NCBI RefSeq assembly: GCF_030295705.1
Contig: NZ_AP027274.1
Span: 1,674,001 to 1,738,000 of the forward strand
Direction of reading: 5' to 3'
Origin: Polynucleobacter sp. TUM22923
Lineage (GTDB): Bacteria; Pseudomonadota; Gammaproteobacteria; Burkholderiales; Burkholderiaceae
Length of the DNA stretch: 64,000 bases
Below the pieces are notes generated by a model that was not told the origin of the DNA, ran no database searches, and saw only the letters and a program-made list of their open reading frames with translations. The stretch's first letter is position 1. Each line of letters opens with the position of its first letter. Below are positions 37,592 to 47,003 of the stretch, one piece after another. The position numbers were made by a program, and so were the translations under genes.

Positions 37592-38232
37592 ATTGAAATC
37601 AATTGCTTTTGCAAATGCCCTATGAGGGTTTGGCTAATCGTACCCTTATTGTCCTTGATCCCAAGCGTTTGCATGTCTATTGTCCGTAAGCCCTCATAAC
37701 CACAAGGGTGGATACGTGCAAAAGCCCCTAGATCGGTAGCCACATTGAGAGCCAGACCATGATAAGAGCATCCTTTTGAGATCTTGAGCCCTAAAGCAGC
37801 AATTTTAGTGCCCTGGTATTCAAGTGCAACAGCACTGTTTTGCGCAATATAAATTCCAGGGGCGCCAGGATGCCTTTCTGCCTGAATGGCAAAATCAGTC
37901 AGGGTATCAATCAAGGATTGCTCAATTCGGGAAACTAGCTCTTTTACAAATAATCCTAGGCGCCTTAAATCTAGCAGGAGGTAGACCACAATCTGCCCAG
38001 GCCCGTGGTAAGTAATTTCTCCACCTCGATCAACCTGCACCAAGGGAATGCGGCTACTGGGATCATGCAAATTACTGGGATCACCCGCCAAGCCTAAGGT
38101 AAAAACAGGGGGGTGCTCTAGCACCCAAATTTCATCTGGAGTATTGCTGTCACGCCTTTGTGTGAAATCACGCATCGCCTGATAGGTCGACTCGTAATCG
38201 ACCAACCCAAGATGTTTTACCAAAATACTCAT
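37588..38232 (-). CDS. lipB: Octanoyltransferase
   Basis: Transfers octanoyl from ACP to lipoyl domains, feeding LipA. The 214-residue protein has [14 protein letters not shown], the catalytic Lys143 in [10 protein letters not shown] and Cys177 in HPCGYEG, with [11 protein letters not shown] between. It follows ybeD by 9 bp and is coupled to lipA. Confidence 0.96.
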   Translation of the reverse strand: MSILVKHLGLVDYESTYQAMRDFTQRRDSNTPDEIWVLEHPPVFTLGLAGDPSNLHDPSSRIPLVQVDRGGEITYHGPGQIVVYLLLDLRRLGLFVKELVSRIEQSLIDTLTDFAIQAERHPGAPGIYIAQNSAVALEYQGTKIAALGLKISKGCSYHGLALNVATDLGAFARIHPCGYEGLRTIDMQTLGIKDNKGTISQTLIGHLQKQLISI

Positions 38233-38241
38233 ACCAATCAG

Positions 38242-38508
38242 TTAGAGAACAACGCTCACTAATGGATGGGTAGAAAGCGTGCGGTAGAGCTCATCTAATT
38301 GTTCACGGCTAGTAGCCGTAATAGGCAAAGTAATCCCTAAATAGTTGCCGTCCTTAGATGGCCTTTGCTCAACTTTATTTTCATCAAAAGTGGGGTCAAA
38401 CTGATGTGCAATATACAAGATTGCCGGCAAGTAATCTGGATTGACTTTTCCCATCACCTTAATTGGAAATTCAGATGGGTATTCAATTAATGATTTTTCT
38501 TCGGCCAT
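38242..38508 (-). CDS. ybeD: DUF493/YbeD family protein
   Basis: An 88-residue UPF0250 protein: LIEYPSEFPIKVMGK at the N-terminus and ITATSREQLDELYRTLSTHPLV at the C-terminus match the small ferredoxin-like alpha/beta YbeD fold. It precedes lipB as in E. coli. Function is unsettled; position suggests a link to lipoate metabolism. Confidence 0.93.
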   Translation of the reverse strand: MAEEKSLIEYPSEFPIKVMGKVNPDYLPAILYIAHQFDPTFDENKVEQRPSKDGNYLGITLPITATSREQLDELYRTLSTHPLVSVVL

Positions 38509-38537
38509 GATCTGATCTATCTTTCTATATGGGGTTT

Positions 38538-39257
38538 TTATTGAGTTTTACGGTGGTCTGGCATTCCCAACCAGGCGCTAGTGATGATATTGCGAATGCA
38601 ATGTAAACGGCGATGAAAAAAATGATCTGCACCGGGTACTACTTGAACAGTTAACTCTTGTGGTCGCGCCCAATCGAAAACATCAATCAAGGGGATGGTT
38701 TCATCAACTTCACCATGAATCAACATCGTATCTGCTGGCACAGGAGCTAACTCCCACTTGCCGGCTGCACTACCCACCATGACTAAGCGCTCTGCTGGAC
38801 GACCAAGCTCAGATAGCTTTTGAACCAAGTGTGTACCCACAAAACTACCGAATGAAAAACCGGAAACTACCAAGGGAAGTGCATTTGCATTAGTAATCCA
38901 GGCCTGCTGTGCCGTTGCCTCAGTGGCAGCCCAGCCCGAAGGGGTGCGCATCCAATCAGTAATGTAGAGAAGATCTTCCATCTCACCAGCGCCGTGGTCA
39001 TGCACACCAGCGGTAGCGCCCACTCCACGAAAATTAGGGCGCACACTCACATAACCCAATTGGTTAAAGGCACGCGCCATTGTTTGTGCTACTTTGTTAT
39101 CCATAGTGCCACCCATTAAGGGATGGGGATGTGCCACTAAGGCTAAACCTCTCAAAGCAAAATCAGGATTATTTTTTAGCTCATCCGGCAAGTCAATAGA
39201 TATTTCTATTTGACCAACAATACCATCGATCTGAATGACTTTGGTACGACTATTCAT
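38538..39257 (-). CDS. Alpha/beta hydrolase (COG2945-like)
   Basis: A 239-residue alpha/beta hydrolase. ALVAHPHPLMGGTMDNKV forms the oxyanion region, RPNFRGVGATAG follows, the nucleophile elbow is GFSFGSFVG, IHGEVDETIP carries the acid Asp and GADHFFHR the catalytic His. This is the family of short cytosolic hydrolases with unknown natural substrates. It starts 21 bp after the [2Fe-2S] protein gene on the same strand. Confidence 0.88.
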   Translation of the reverse strand: MNSRTKVIQIDGIVGQIEISIDLPDELKNNPDFALRGLALVAHPHPLMGGTMDNKVAQTMARAFNQLGYVSVRPNFRGVGATAGVHDHGAGEMEDLLYITDWMRTPSGWAATEATAQQAWITNANALPLVVSGFSFGSFVGTHLVQKLSELGRPAERLVMVGSAAGKWELAPVPADTMLIHGEVDETIPLIDVFDWARPQELTVQVVPGADHFFHRRLHCIRNIITSAWLGMPDHRKTQ

Positions 39258-39278
39258 GAATTCACTTTCTGTACTCGA

Positions 39279-39587
39279 CTAAGCCAATTGAAGTCGCTCG
39301 ACAGGGCGATTCTGAATTAAATGGGACTGAATAATTTCTTCAATATCTTCGATATCAATAAAGGTATACCAAATACCTGCGGGATACACCACCATCACCG
39401 GTCCATCAGCACAGCGATCAAGGCAACCCGCTTTATTCACACGTATTTTTCCGGGACCAGAGAGTCCGAGCTCTTTCACGCGATCTTTCGCATATTTAAA
39501 CAACGCAAATGCATTGTGTCGATCACAACAGTCCTCACCATTGCTACGATCATTGAGGCAGAAAAAAAGATGGTGCTGAAAGCTCAT
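39279..39587 (-). CDS. Thioredoxin-like [2Fe-2S] ferredoxin
   Basis: A 102-residue protein with the thioredoxin-like ferredoxin Cys pattern: Cys10 in FFCLNDR, a pair at 20-21, and Cys55 and Cys59 in AGCLDRCADGP, like NuoE and Clostridium-type Shethna ferredoxins. It probably carries one [2Fe-2S] cluster. Partner proteins are unknown. It starts 12 bp after the VanZ gene on the same strand. Confidence 0.88.
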   Translation of the reverse strand: MSFQHHLFFCLNDRSNGEDCCDRHNAFALFKYAKDRVKELGLSGPGKIRVNKAGCLDRCADGPVMVVYPAGIWYTFIDIEDIEEIIQSHLIQNRPVERLQLA

Positions 39588-39599
39588 AAAAGATATCGA

Positions 39600-40694
39600 T
39601 CAAGTTTTTAATTGAACTGCAAATGTATTGCGAATAACCCAAAACAGGGCTAATGGTAACCATACCACTGAAACCCATTGCATCAGTTCGTTAAAGTGTA
39701 TTAGCCGTCCTTGATACCAGTGTCTAAGAGTCAAAATAAAGTAAGGATTGTCAGGCAAAAAATTAATCGCTATTGTGGCGCTCAGTAAGCAAAGAAGCGT
39801 GAGCCAGAATTTACTTCCCTTGGATAAAAGTAGCGCCCATCTCAGCAAAATACTGCCCAGAATCATTCCCCAAATTGCACCTGCCGTTAGCCACAAAAAA
39901 CTCAATTCGACCCCAAATTGCAGTGTTGTAAAAATAACCTTCATTAGCACTGTTAAGCAAAGTAGGCCGTTCAATATATTCCACTGAGGCGCCTTGGAGC
40001 GCATCCCCATGGAGAGCAATAAACCAGTACCCAGCCAACATAAGGCGGTAATGATCGATTCCTGAACGACGTGATTCATCACCATCGTTCCCCAATCTAC
40101 CGAAGCAAATATGGCATGCCCCCAGACCCCCGTACCCAACCAAGAGCTTTGAGGATAAATCTGCGACCAGGGAAATAATAAAAATAAGGCGCAGGCTGCC
40201 CAGTTCACTCCAAACCATTGGTCAAAACGACGGCGAATGGCGCTACCGGATAGCCACTGGGGACCCAAAGGAATGGCTAGTAAGCCACCCAACAACCCTC
40301 CCAATACATTCGCCCACCAATCCATTTGACTTGGAATGCGGGTTGGCAGCCAAGTTTGCAACGATTCAGCGCTAAAACTCAAAATGGCACTGATGATCAA
40401 AGCTATGCCTAGAGCAACAAAATTGCGCCAACGCGGGTAGCAAGCGAAAACCAACATAAAGCCCAATGGAATGTAGGCCAAGATATTGACCAACACATCA
40501 AAAAGCGTAATAAAACGAGGTAGTGGAGCCTCTAGCCACGCCAAAACACTGATTCCATTTTGAAAGTTGAAATCAAAAGGGGTCAAACTGATATAAAAGA
40601 TCAGAAGCCCGTAGCCTAAGCTGATAGCCCTAGCCAAAGGCATAGCCTGGAGTGGCCAAACAAACTTACGAGGGCGCTGGTCTTCCTGATTCAT
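39600..40694 (-). CDS. VanZ family membrane protein
   Basis: A 364-residue integral membrane protein with about nine hydrophobic helices. The N-terminal part has the VanZ-like pattern YGLLIFYISLTPFDF, VDVLVNILAYIPLGF (here FDVLVNILAYIPLGFML) and SESLQTWLPTRIPSQMDWWANVLGGLLG in pieces. VanZ homologues are widespread and mostly uncharacterised outside glycopeptide resistance. It diverges from birA with 37 bp between starts. Confidence 0.85.
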   Translation of the reverse strand: MNQEDQRPRKFVWPLQAMPLARAISLGYGLLIFYISLTPFDFNFQNGISVLAWLEAPLPRFITLFDVLVNILAYIPLGFMLVFACYPRWRNFVALGIALIISAILSFSAESLQTWLPTRIPSQMDWWANVLGGLLGGLLAIPLGPQWLSGSAIRRRFDQWFGVNWAACALFLLFPWSQIYPQSSWLGTGVWGHAIFASVDWGTMVMNHVVQESIITALCWLGTGLLLSMGMRSKAPQWNILNGLLCLTVLMKVIFTTLQFGVELSFLWLTAGAIWGMILGSILLRWALLLSKGSKFWLTLLCLLSATIAINFLPDNPYFILTLRHWYQGRLIHFNELMQWVSVVWLPLALFWVIRNTFAVQLKT

Positions 40695-40731
40695 TCCCCA
40701 ATTCTAGGGCAGACCTTTCTACAATAGAGAA

Positions 40732-41532
40732 ATGAGCTGGAATTGCCTACTTGAGCGTGTTGCCACTACCCAATCGACCAATGATGATTTATTGGCTCGT
40801 TGGCGTGCTGGCACACTGGAGCAACCAGTCGCCAGGATAGCCCGCCAACAAACTGCTGGTAAAGGCAGAGCTGGTAGGGTCTGGCTCGCCCAAGCAGAAG
40901 ATACGCTGTGTTTCTCCCTCGCCTACCCATTCTCATGTCGTCCACATGCGTTAAGTGGTCTGAGTTTAGTGATTGGCTTGTGCGTCATTAACGGCATTGC
41001 GGCAGCACTAGGCACAACGGAAAATGCCCTCTTCGACCAAGGGCTCAGACTCAAATGGCCTAATGATTTATTGCTCAATAACGCCAAACTTGGCGGCATT
41101 CTGATCGAGGGGGGCCAAGTTAATCCGAGCTCCCCAACTTGGATGATTATTGGCGTAGGTTTAAATATTCAAAATGAAACCGCGTTGCAACAAAAACTTG
41201 AAGGGCAATCGGCCTTTGGCGCTGCTGCACTAGAGCAGCTCGTTTCTAAGGAAGCCCCTGTTCCCGATATTGAATTTATTTGGCTCAAGATAATCGACTC
41301 CTTTGAGAAGTACCTTACTGAATTTGAGCGATCTGGCTTTACTCCATTTAAAGATGCCTGGGAACGTTGGGATGCTTTTCGTGGCCAGGCTATTTATATC
41401 CCCGGAGCCGGTACACAAACGCTGCATGGTATTGCTTCTGGCGTAGATTCCTCCGGTGCATTGCTCTTAAACCAACCGCACCAAAACATTGCCATTCATG
41501 CTGGTGATGTTTCTTTACGAATGCAACTATGA
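40732..41532 (+). CDS. birA: Biotin-[acetyl-CoA-carboxylase] ligase
   Basis: Attaches biotin to the carboxyl-carrier protein. The 266-residue enzyme has TTQSTNDDLL near the start, QTAGKGRAGRVWLAQ (the biotinyl-AMP loop), LKWPNDLLLNNAKLGGILIEG and a C-terminal SH3-like domain. It lacks the N-terminal DNA-binding domain of E. coli BirA, so it cannot act as a repressor in that way. It overlaps coaX by 4 bp (ATGA). Confidence 0.95.
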   Translation: MSWNCLLERVATTQSTNDDLLARWRAGTLEQPVARIARQQTAGKGRAGRVWLAQAEDTLCFSLAYPFSCRPHALSGLSLVIGLCVINGIAAALGTTENALFDQGLRLKWPNDLLLNNAKLGGILIEGGQVNPSSPTWMIIGVGLNIQNETALQQKLEGQSAFGAAALEQLVSKEAPVPDIEFIWLKIIDSFEKYLTEFERSGFTPFKDAWERWDAFRGQAIYIPGAGTQTLHGIASGVDSSGALLLNQPHQNIAIHAGDVSLRMQL

Positions 41533-42350
41533 GTCTCTATTTATTATTTGATGTTGGCAATACCCGCCTAAAGTGGGCCGCCGTTGAGTCCACCCAAAAT
41601 ACTGCCGACCGTAACAAAAAACTGTGGGCCTACTCTGGATCCATTCTTACCAAATCATTTCAGTCAGCAGAACTCCGCGCAGAGTTATCTGATTACATTG
41701 CCAAGACTTTGCCTAAGCCTGATGCTATAGGCTTTTGCTGTGTAGCGGGCCATGACATCCTAGAAAACCTTCAATCCCTGTTTCCACAATGGACAGATCT
41801 GCAATGGAGACAGCTTACTGGTGACAGCCCTTACGAGGGTATGCGCACACGCTATGAAGAGCCCCACAAACTCGGCGCAGATCGCTGGGCAGCCTTGATT
41901 GGGGCGAGGGCCCTGTCTAATGTCAATACACTCGTGGTTAATACGGGAACAGCAACCACTATTGATTTATTGGGCGGCAATGGAATGCATTATGGAGGCT
42001 GGATATTGCCAGGCTTAAGCTTGATGCAGGAGAGCTTGCAAAGCAATACCGCACAATTACCTCTAGCCATTCGCTCAAATCTATCGCCAACCCAAGCTAG
42101 CTTTGCGACCAACACCGATCAAGCGATTATTGATGGCTGCGATGCGGCTCAAATAGGGGCAATTGTTCGCGCATGTCAGTTAGCAAAAGAAATGAATCAC
42201 CCTGTTGAACGCATTTGGCTAGATGGTGGCAATGCCAAAATTTTGGCCAGCGAGATCAAACGACATTCAGAATTAGCGGCGTTACCTGTGGAGCCCATTG
42301 AAGGCTTAGTGCTACGCGGCCTCTGGGCCTGGCTGTTACAAAGCCTCTAG
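41529..42350 (+). CDS. coaX: Type III pantothenate kinase
   Basis: First committed step of CoA synthesis. The 273-residue ASKHA-fold kinase begins YLLFDVGNTRLKWA (phosphate motif) and has GADRWAALIGARAL, VNTGTATTIDLL and YGGWILPGLSLMQESL. Length is normal. Together with coaD this strain has two CoA-pathway genes in the window. It converges with the hldE-type gene across 30 bp. Confidence 0.95.
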   Translation: MSLYLLFDVGNTRLKWAAVESTQNTADRNKKLWAYSGSILTKSFQSAELRAELSDYIAKTLPKPDAIGFCCVAGHDILENLQSLFPQWTDLQWRQLTGDSPYEGMRTRYEEPHKLGADRWAALIGARALSNVNTLVVNTGTATTIDLLGGNGMHYGGWILPGLSLMQESLQSNTAQLPLAIRSNLSPTQASFATNTDQAIIDGCDAAQIGAIVRACQLAKEMNHPVERIWLDGGNAKILASEIKRHSELAALPVEPIEGLVLRGLWAWLLQSL

Positions 42351-42380
42351 TACTTTGCTGTATTTCCACATAAAGGGAAT

Positions 42381-42872
42381 CTAGGCGCTGCGGATCTTGC
42401 CTAGCAAGGTTGTTGTAGAGCGCTCATATAAAAATGGAATTGCAATTGCCACGCCACCCCAGGATTTGACGAGTTTCGCCTCTTCTAGTGCGTCAATTTC
42501 ATAGTCTCCACCTTTGACATAAATATCGGGTCGGATTTTTTCGATCAGGCTTACTGGGGTCTGCTCCGTGAACAATACTGTTAAATCCACGCTAGCAAGA
42601 GCGGCTAAGAGGGCCTGGCGGTCTGCCTCAGTATTAATTGGCCGATCATCCCCTTTACCCAGCATTTTTACTGAAATATCCGAATTTACACCGACCACTA
42701 GACTTGCGCCCAATGCCCTGGCTTGAGCCAAATAACTGGCATGTCCACGATGCAGAATATCGAAGACACCATTGGTAAATACGATAGGTCTTGGTAATGC
42801 TGCAATACGGTCATCAAGGTCTACCAAAGCACAAACTTTGGACTCAAATACAGGTGGAGATAATGAGGTCAT
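42381..42872 (-). CDS. rfaE2: D-glycero-beta-D-manno-heptose 1-phosphate adenylyltransferase
   Basis: Makes ADP-heptose for the LPS inner core. The 163-residue protein is the stand-alone C-terminal domain of HldE: FTNGVFDILHRGHASYL with the HxGH nucleotidyl motif, VVGVNSD, KGDDRPIN and YVKGGDYE. The kinase domain is not fused, as is normal in betaproteobacteria, where the partner lies elsewhere. Confidence 0.95.
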   Translation of the reverse strand: MTSLSPPVFESKVCALVDLDDRIAALPRPIVFTNGVFDILHRGHASYLAQARALGASLVVGVNSDISVKMLGKGDDRPINTEADRQALLAALASVDLTVLFTEQTPVSLIEKIRPDIYVKGGDYEIDALEEAKLVKSWGGVAIAIPFLYERSTTTLLGKIRSA

Positions 42873-42890
42873 AACGCCATATTAATAGTA

Positions 42891-42905
42891 TTGAGGAAAC
42901 CTCAA
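42891..42905. promoter_or_regulatory. Perfect inverted repeat between rfaE2 and the gpx operon
   Basis: TTGAGG (42891-42896) and CCTCAA (42900-42905) around AAA form a perfect dyad in the 98-bp divergent gap, 66 bp ahead of the peroxidase ATG. It is a reasonable operator for either gene. No confident -35/-10 pair could be assigned next to it. Confidence 0.45.
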
Positions 42906-42970
42906 CGATATTTGCCAGAATGTCTTAGACTTGAGCATTCGGACAACCCCGCTCATCCTCAAGGCTACAT

Positions 42971-43537
42971 ATGATTCACCACTTAGCGCGCTATGTTTTA
43001 GCCGCCCTGTTGCTTGTTCCCTTTATAGAATTTGCTCAGGCAGCCCCAAGCTGTAGCCCCCTGTTATCCCATACTTTTCCGAGGCTTCAAGATGAAGCAC
43101 CACAGAATCTTTGCCAATACCAAGGTAAGGTTGTCCTCGTTGTCAACACAGCCAGTTTTTGTGGATTTACAAGCCAATACGAGGGCTTAGAGAAGTTATA
43201 CGCAAAATATAAGGATCGGGGTCTCGTCGTTCTTGGTTTTCCATCAAATGATTTTGGTCAGCAAGAACCTGGTAGCAATAAAGATATTGCCGCTTTTTGC
43301 AAAAATACCTACGATGTCAAATTTCCAATGTTTGCTAAAAGTTCAGTAAGTGGAAATAATCCAAATCCACTCTTTAAGATGCTAATCGCAAAAACAGGGA
43401 CGACGCCAAAGTGGAACTTTTATAAATACCTCATTGATCGTAATGGTAACGTCGTAGATTCTTACGGCAGTATGACTAAGCCTAGCAGTAGCACTGTAAC
43501 TGCCGAAGTTGAAAAACTCCTTGGAGAAAAAATTTAG
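42971..43537 (+). CDS. Periplasmic glutathione peroxidase (Cys type)
   Basis: A 188-residue GPx with a signal peptide (cleavage after AQA at 25). The catalytic tetrad is visible: Cys64 in NTASFCGFT, Gln98 in FGQQEPG, and Trp148-Asn149 in PKWNFYKYL. It should reduce hydroperoxides in the periplasm, probably using thioredoxin-like donors as most Cys-GPx do. AAGG precedes the ATG. Its TAG stop shares a G with the GTG start of the next gene (TAGTG), making it the first gene of the lipid-modification operon. Confidence 0.93.
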   Translation: MIHHLARYVLAALLLVPFIEFAQAAPSCSPLLSHTFPRLQDEAPQNLCQYQGKVVLVVNTASFCGFTSQYEGLEKLYAKYKDRGLVVLGFPSNDFGQQEPGSNKDIAAFCKNTYDVKFPMFAKSSVSGNNPNPLFKMLIAKTGTTPKWNFYKYLIDRNGNVVDSYGSMTKPSSSTVTAEVEKLLGEKI

Positions 43538-44925
43538 TGGGTAAGAAAAAAGTAGCCATTATTGGCGCAGGTATCTCTGGTTTAGGTTGCGCCTATGCAT
43601 TAAGACAACATCCCGATTTAGACATCACCATCTTTGAGGGTGGTAGTCACATTGGGGGGCACAGTAATACTGTGGACTTTTCAATGGAAACGAATGAAGG
43701 CCATATTACTCATGGGGTAGATACAGGGTTTCTAGTATTTAATAGAAAAACTTATCCGCGCTTAGTTCGCCTATTCGAGGAAATTAAAGTACCGATTGCA
43801 CCATCAGAGATGTCTTTTTCTGTATCCATTGATGCCAAAGAAAAAAATGGTGCAGATCATCAGATTGAGTGGGCCGGTAACGATCTCAATTCTTTCTTTG
43901 GGCAACGATCCAATTTGCTATCGCCCTCTTTTTGGAGAATGGCTTACGACATCCTACGCTTTAACCGCATGGCAACCCGTTTAGCAGAAAATCAAATTTC
44001 GTCAGACCATGAATATGCTGAACCCGATGAACGAATTCATGATTTCTTAAATCGAAATCGCTTTAGTACAAGCTTCAAAGAGAATTACTTTTTACCCATG
44101 ATTGGAGCAATCTGGTCATGCTCTGTAGAGCAGATGCTAGAGTTCCCAATTCGAACGATGGTGCGCTTTTGTCACAACCATGGTCTCCTACAAATTCAGA
44201 ATCGTCCTCAATGGCTTACCGTCAGAGGTGGATCACGTGAGTATGTAAAGCTTCTCGTAGCTGCATTGGAAGAACATGACGTCAAAATAGTGCGCCAGCC
44301 CATCAGTCGCGTTAATGCCAGCCAAACAGAGAACGCGCCAGTTGAAGTTATTAGCCCCTCTGGAAGCGCCTGGTTTGACGAAGTCATTATGGCCTGCCAT
44401 AGCGATCAGGCATTAGAGTTGGTTCATGGGATTGATCAGACTGCTCGTAATATTTTGTCAGCCGTTCCATACCAAAAAAATCGCGCTATTTTGCATACAG
44501 ATATTCGCTTTCTGCCACAAAATCAGCGCTGCTGGGCTGCCTGGAATTACACGGCCAAGGCGGGCGCGTCCCCAACTGCGCAACAACATGTCAGCGTTAA
44601 CTATCTTATTAATCGCTTGCAACCACTTCCAGATCAACTCAAAAACACTCAGATTATTGTGAGCTTAAATCCACTGACTAATCCTGACCCAAAACTAGTG
44701 CATAAAGAAATCCATTACTCTCATCCGGTATTTGATATGCAAGCTGTGCAGGCGCAAAAAGAGCTGCCTTTAATTCAAGGAAATGCCTCTATCTGGTATT
44801 GCGGCGCCTGGACAGGCTTTGGTTTTCATGAGGATGGTTTACGCTCGGGCGAGCTTGTCGCCAAAGACCTAATGGAAAGCATTCGTCACCCAGTGCGCTC
44901 TAATTTAATTCAAGATACTCAGTAA
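43537..44925 (+). CDS. NAD(P)/FAD-dependent oxidoreductase (COG2907 type)
   Basis: A 462-residue flavoprotein beginning with GTG: KKVAIIGAGISGLGCAYALRQ is the dinucleotide fold, followed by EGGSHIGGHSNTVDF and the C-terminal FAD contact YCGAWTGFGFHEDGLRSGE. This amine-oxidase-like family is typically linked to DUF1365 and cyclopropane fatty acid synthase genes, as here. It probably acts on unsaturated or methylated acyl chains; the exact reaction is unproven. Confidence 0.92.
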   Translation: MGKKKVAIIGAGISGLGCAYALRQHPDLDITIFEGGSHIGGHSNTVDFSMETNEGHITHGVDTGFLVFNRKTYPRLVRLFEEIKVPIAPSEMSFSVSIDAKEKNGADHQIEWAGNDLNSFFGQRSNLLSPSFWRMAYDILRFNRMATRLAENQISSDHEYAEPDERIHDFLNRNRFSTSFKENYFLPMIGAIWSCSVEQMLEFPIRTMVRFCHNHGLLQIQNRPQWLTVRGGSREYVKLLVAALEEHDVKIVRQPISRVNASQTENAPVEVISPSGSAWFDEVIMACHSDQALELVHGIDQTARNILSAVPYQKNRAILHTDIRFLPQNQRCWAAWNYTAKAGASPTAQQHVSVNYLINRLQPLPDQLKNTQIIVSLNPLTNPDPKLVHKEIHYSHPVFDMQAVQAQKELPLIQGNASIWYCGAWTGFGFHEDGLRSGELVAKDLMESIRHPVRSNLIQDTQ

Positions 44926-45711
44926 ATGCATTTAGCAACGATCAACTTTGGAGCAGTCCAGCATCGACGCTTTCGTCCTGCAAAAAATGTATTTGCTTAT
45001 GGTGTTTTTACCCTCTCCATTCCCATGCGCTCTAGAAAGGCTGACATAGCACTACTCAGCAAACATGGTCTGGGTGACAATCGATTTGGGCTATTTTCAT
45101 TCTTCGATAAAGATCATGGCATTGGCGATAACGATAGCCTCCAATGGATCGAAAAAATCCTTCAAGACAATCATATCGATGACGTTGATGGTGAGATTTG
45201 GTTGCAAACTTTTCCGAGAGTCTTGGGTTATGTATTTAACCCAGTCAGTTTTTGGATCTGCACTAGTAAGAATGGTCAGGTTCGAGCGGTATTGGCTGAA
45301 GTGAATAACACTTTTGGGGAGCGGCATTGCTATCTCCTTCACCATGATTCCAGGGAATCCATTCAATCCGGTCAAACGTTCATCAGTAAAAAGGTTTTTC
45401 ACGTATCCCCATTTTGTGATGTGCAAGGCGAATACCACTTTCGCTTTTTATTCCCCCAAGATAGTCGCTCTCAACGTAATATTGTTTGTCGAATTGAGTT
45501 ACACGAGGATGGCCTTCCCCTCATTAACACCAGCATCAGTGGCGTATCTCAACCTTTGAGCAAAGCTGCCCTCTATTTAGCTTTTCTACGCTTTCCCCTG
45601 ATGAGCTTAGGAGTCATTGGACGCATTCATTGGCAAGCATTAAAATTGTGGTCTAAAGGTGTCCCCTTCCACTCCAAACCAAAACCTCCTGAACTTGAAG
45701 TCACACGATGA
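44926..45711 (+). CDS. DUF1365 domain protein
   Basis: A 261-residue protein whose ATG directly follows the stop of the FAD oxidoreductase. HRRFRPAKNVFAYGVFTL, FPRVLGYVFNPVSFWIC and VNNTFGERHCYLL match DUF1365 (COG3496). The family almost always accompanies COG2907 and Cfa genes, but its biochemical role is not known to me. It overlaps cfa by 4 bp (ATGA). Confidence 0.92.
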   Translation: MHLATINFGAVQHRRFRPAKNVFAYGVFTLSIPMRSRKADIALLSKHGLGDNRFGLFSFFDKDHGIGDNDSLQWIEKILQDNHIDDVDGEIWLQTFPRVLGYVFNPVSFWICTSKNGQVRAVLAEVNNTFGERHCYLLHHDSRESIQSGQTFISKKVFHVSPFCDVQGEYHFRFLFPQDSRSQRNIVCRIELHEDGLPLINTSISGVSQPLSKAALYLAFLRFPLMSLGVIGRIHWQALKLWSKGVPFHSKPKPPELEVTR

Positions 45712-47003
45712 ATCGCCCCGGTCAATCCCTCTTATCTCGTCTCAGCTTTTCCCGTCAATCAAAACGAGCGTCGCCAGCACAGCAACACCGTTTTAGCTCT
45801 GAGGCAATTTTTAGCCTTTTAGGGCAATTGAGTAGTGGATATCTCGTACTCACACTACCCAATAATGAAGTGAAGGAATTTGGTAAGCGCAGTGATGAAC
45901 TACGGGCAGAAATGCAGATATTGGATTGGTCTGTTTTTAAGCAAGTCTTATCTCATGGTGATATTGGTTTTGCTGAAAGCTATATTCGAGGTCAATGGAA
46001 CACGCCAGATCTCAAGGCCCTCCTTGAGCTAGCGATCCGCAATCGCACCATCTTAGAGAAAGTCATTTACGGCAGCTGGTTTGGCTCTTTAATCTATCGC
46101 TTAAAACATTGGTTACGCGATAATTCAAAATCTGGCAGCAAGAAAAATATTCATGCGCACTACGATTTAGGGAATGCCTTTTATACCCTGTGGCTAGATC
46201 CTACTATGAGCTATTCAAGCGCCTGGTTTTCGGAAAGCAATAATCAGACTTTATTGGATGCCCAGCGCGCAAAGATTCAGCGTATTCTCAGATCAATCGA
46301 TGCCAAACCCGGCGATCGCCTATTAGAGGTTGGCTGTGGGTGGGGTGGCGTAATGGAGGAGGCTCTTCGTAACGGTAACAGCATTACCGGCTTAACTCTA
46401 TCGACTGAACAAAAAGCATTTGCGGACAATCGCCTTCGTCATGTTCAATCTGAAATAGAAAATACAGCGCAATTTGAAGTTCGCCTCCAAGATTATCGTG
46501 ATTGCTCAGAGGAATTTGATGGCATTGCCTCTGTTGAAATGTTTGAGGCCGTTGGGGAAGCCCATTGGGGCGAATATTTTAAGATGATTTCCCAGCGCCT
46601 AAAGCAAGGCGGCAAGGCATGTGTTCAAACTATTGTGATTGCCGAAGAGCTATTCGAGCGCTACCGCAACAGTACCGACTTTATTCAGCAATATGTTTTT
46701 CCGGGTGGCATGCTTCCATCACGCGCTAAGTTTGAGGCGGCAGCAGCCAGTGCTGGATTGGTAGTAGAGGCAGAGTTTCCTTTTGGAGCCGACTACGCCA
46801 GAACCTTGTGCATCTGGAGAGACAGCTTCAATGAAAAAATAGATGCCATTTACCAGCTTGGCTTTGATGAGGCGTTTGTACGCCTCTGGAATTTCTACCT
46901 CATGTATTGTGCTGCAGGATTTTCTGAGAAGAATATTGATGTCGTGCAATTTACCCTCAGCCATCAATCCTCCGCTTCCACTACAAAGGCGCTGACCCCA
47001 TGA
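45708..47003 (+). CDS. cfa: Cyclopropane-fatty-acid synthase family methyltransferase
   Basis: SAM-dependent enzyme acting on phospholipid acyl double bonds. The 431-residue protein has an N-terminal lipid-binding part, then NIHAHYDLGNAFYTLWLDP, MSYSSAWF, the SAM loop LLEVGCGWGGVMEEA and SVEMFEAVGEAHW with FPGGMLPS further on. The order is that of E. coli Cfa. In this gene neighbourhood the product could be a cyclopropane, methylated or furan-type fatty acid. It overlaps the SDR gene by 4 bp. Confidence 0.93.
   Translation: MNRPGQSLLSRLSFSRQSKRASPAQQHRFSSEAIFSLLGQLSSGYLVLTLPNNEVKEFGKRSDELRAEMQILDWSVFKQVLSHGDIGFAESYIRGQWNTPDLKALLELAIRNRTILEKVIYGSWFGSLIYRLKHWLRDNSKSGSKKNIHAHYDLGNAFYTLWLDPTMSYSSAWFSESNNQTLLDAQRAKIQRILRSIDAKPGDRLLEVGCGWGGVMEEALRNGNSITGLTLSTEQKAFADNRLRHVQSEIENTAQFEVRLQDYRDCSEEFDGIASVEMFEAVGEAHWGEYFKMISQRLKQGGKACVQTIVIAEELFERYRNSTDFIQQYVFPGGMLPSRAKFEAAAASAGLVVEAEFPFGADYARTLCIWRDSFNEKIDAIYQLGFDEAFVRLWNFYLMYCAAGFSEKNIDVVQFTLSHQSSASTTKALTP

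Noticed and set aside
42880..42970. An ECF-sigma promoter upstream of the peroxidase operon
   Set aside because: GGAAAC and a GTCT-like word are present but their spacing (about 21 bp) is outside the usual range.
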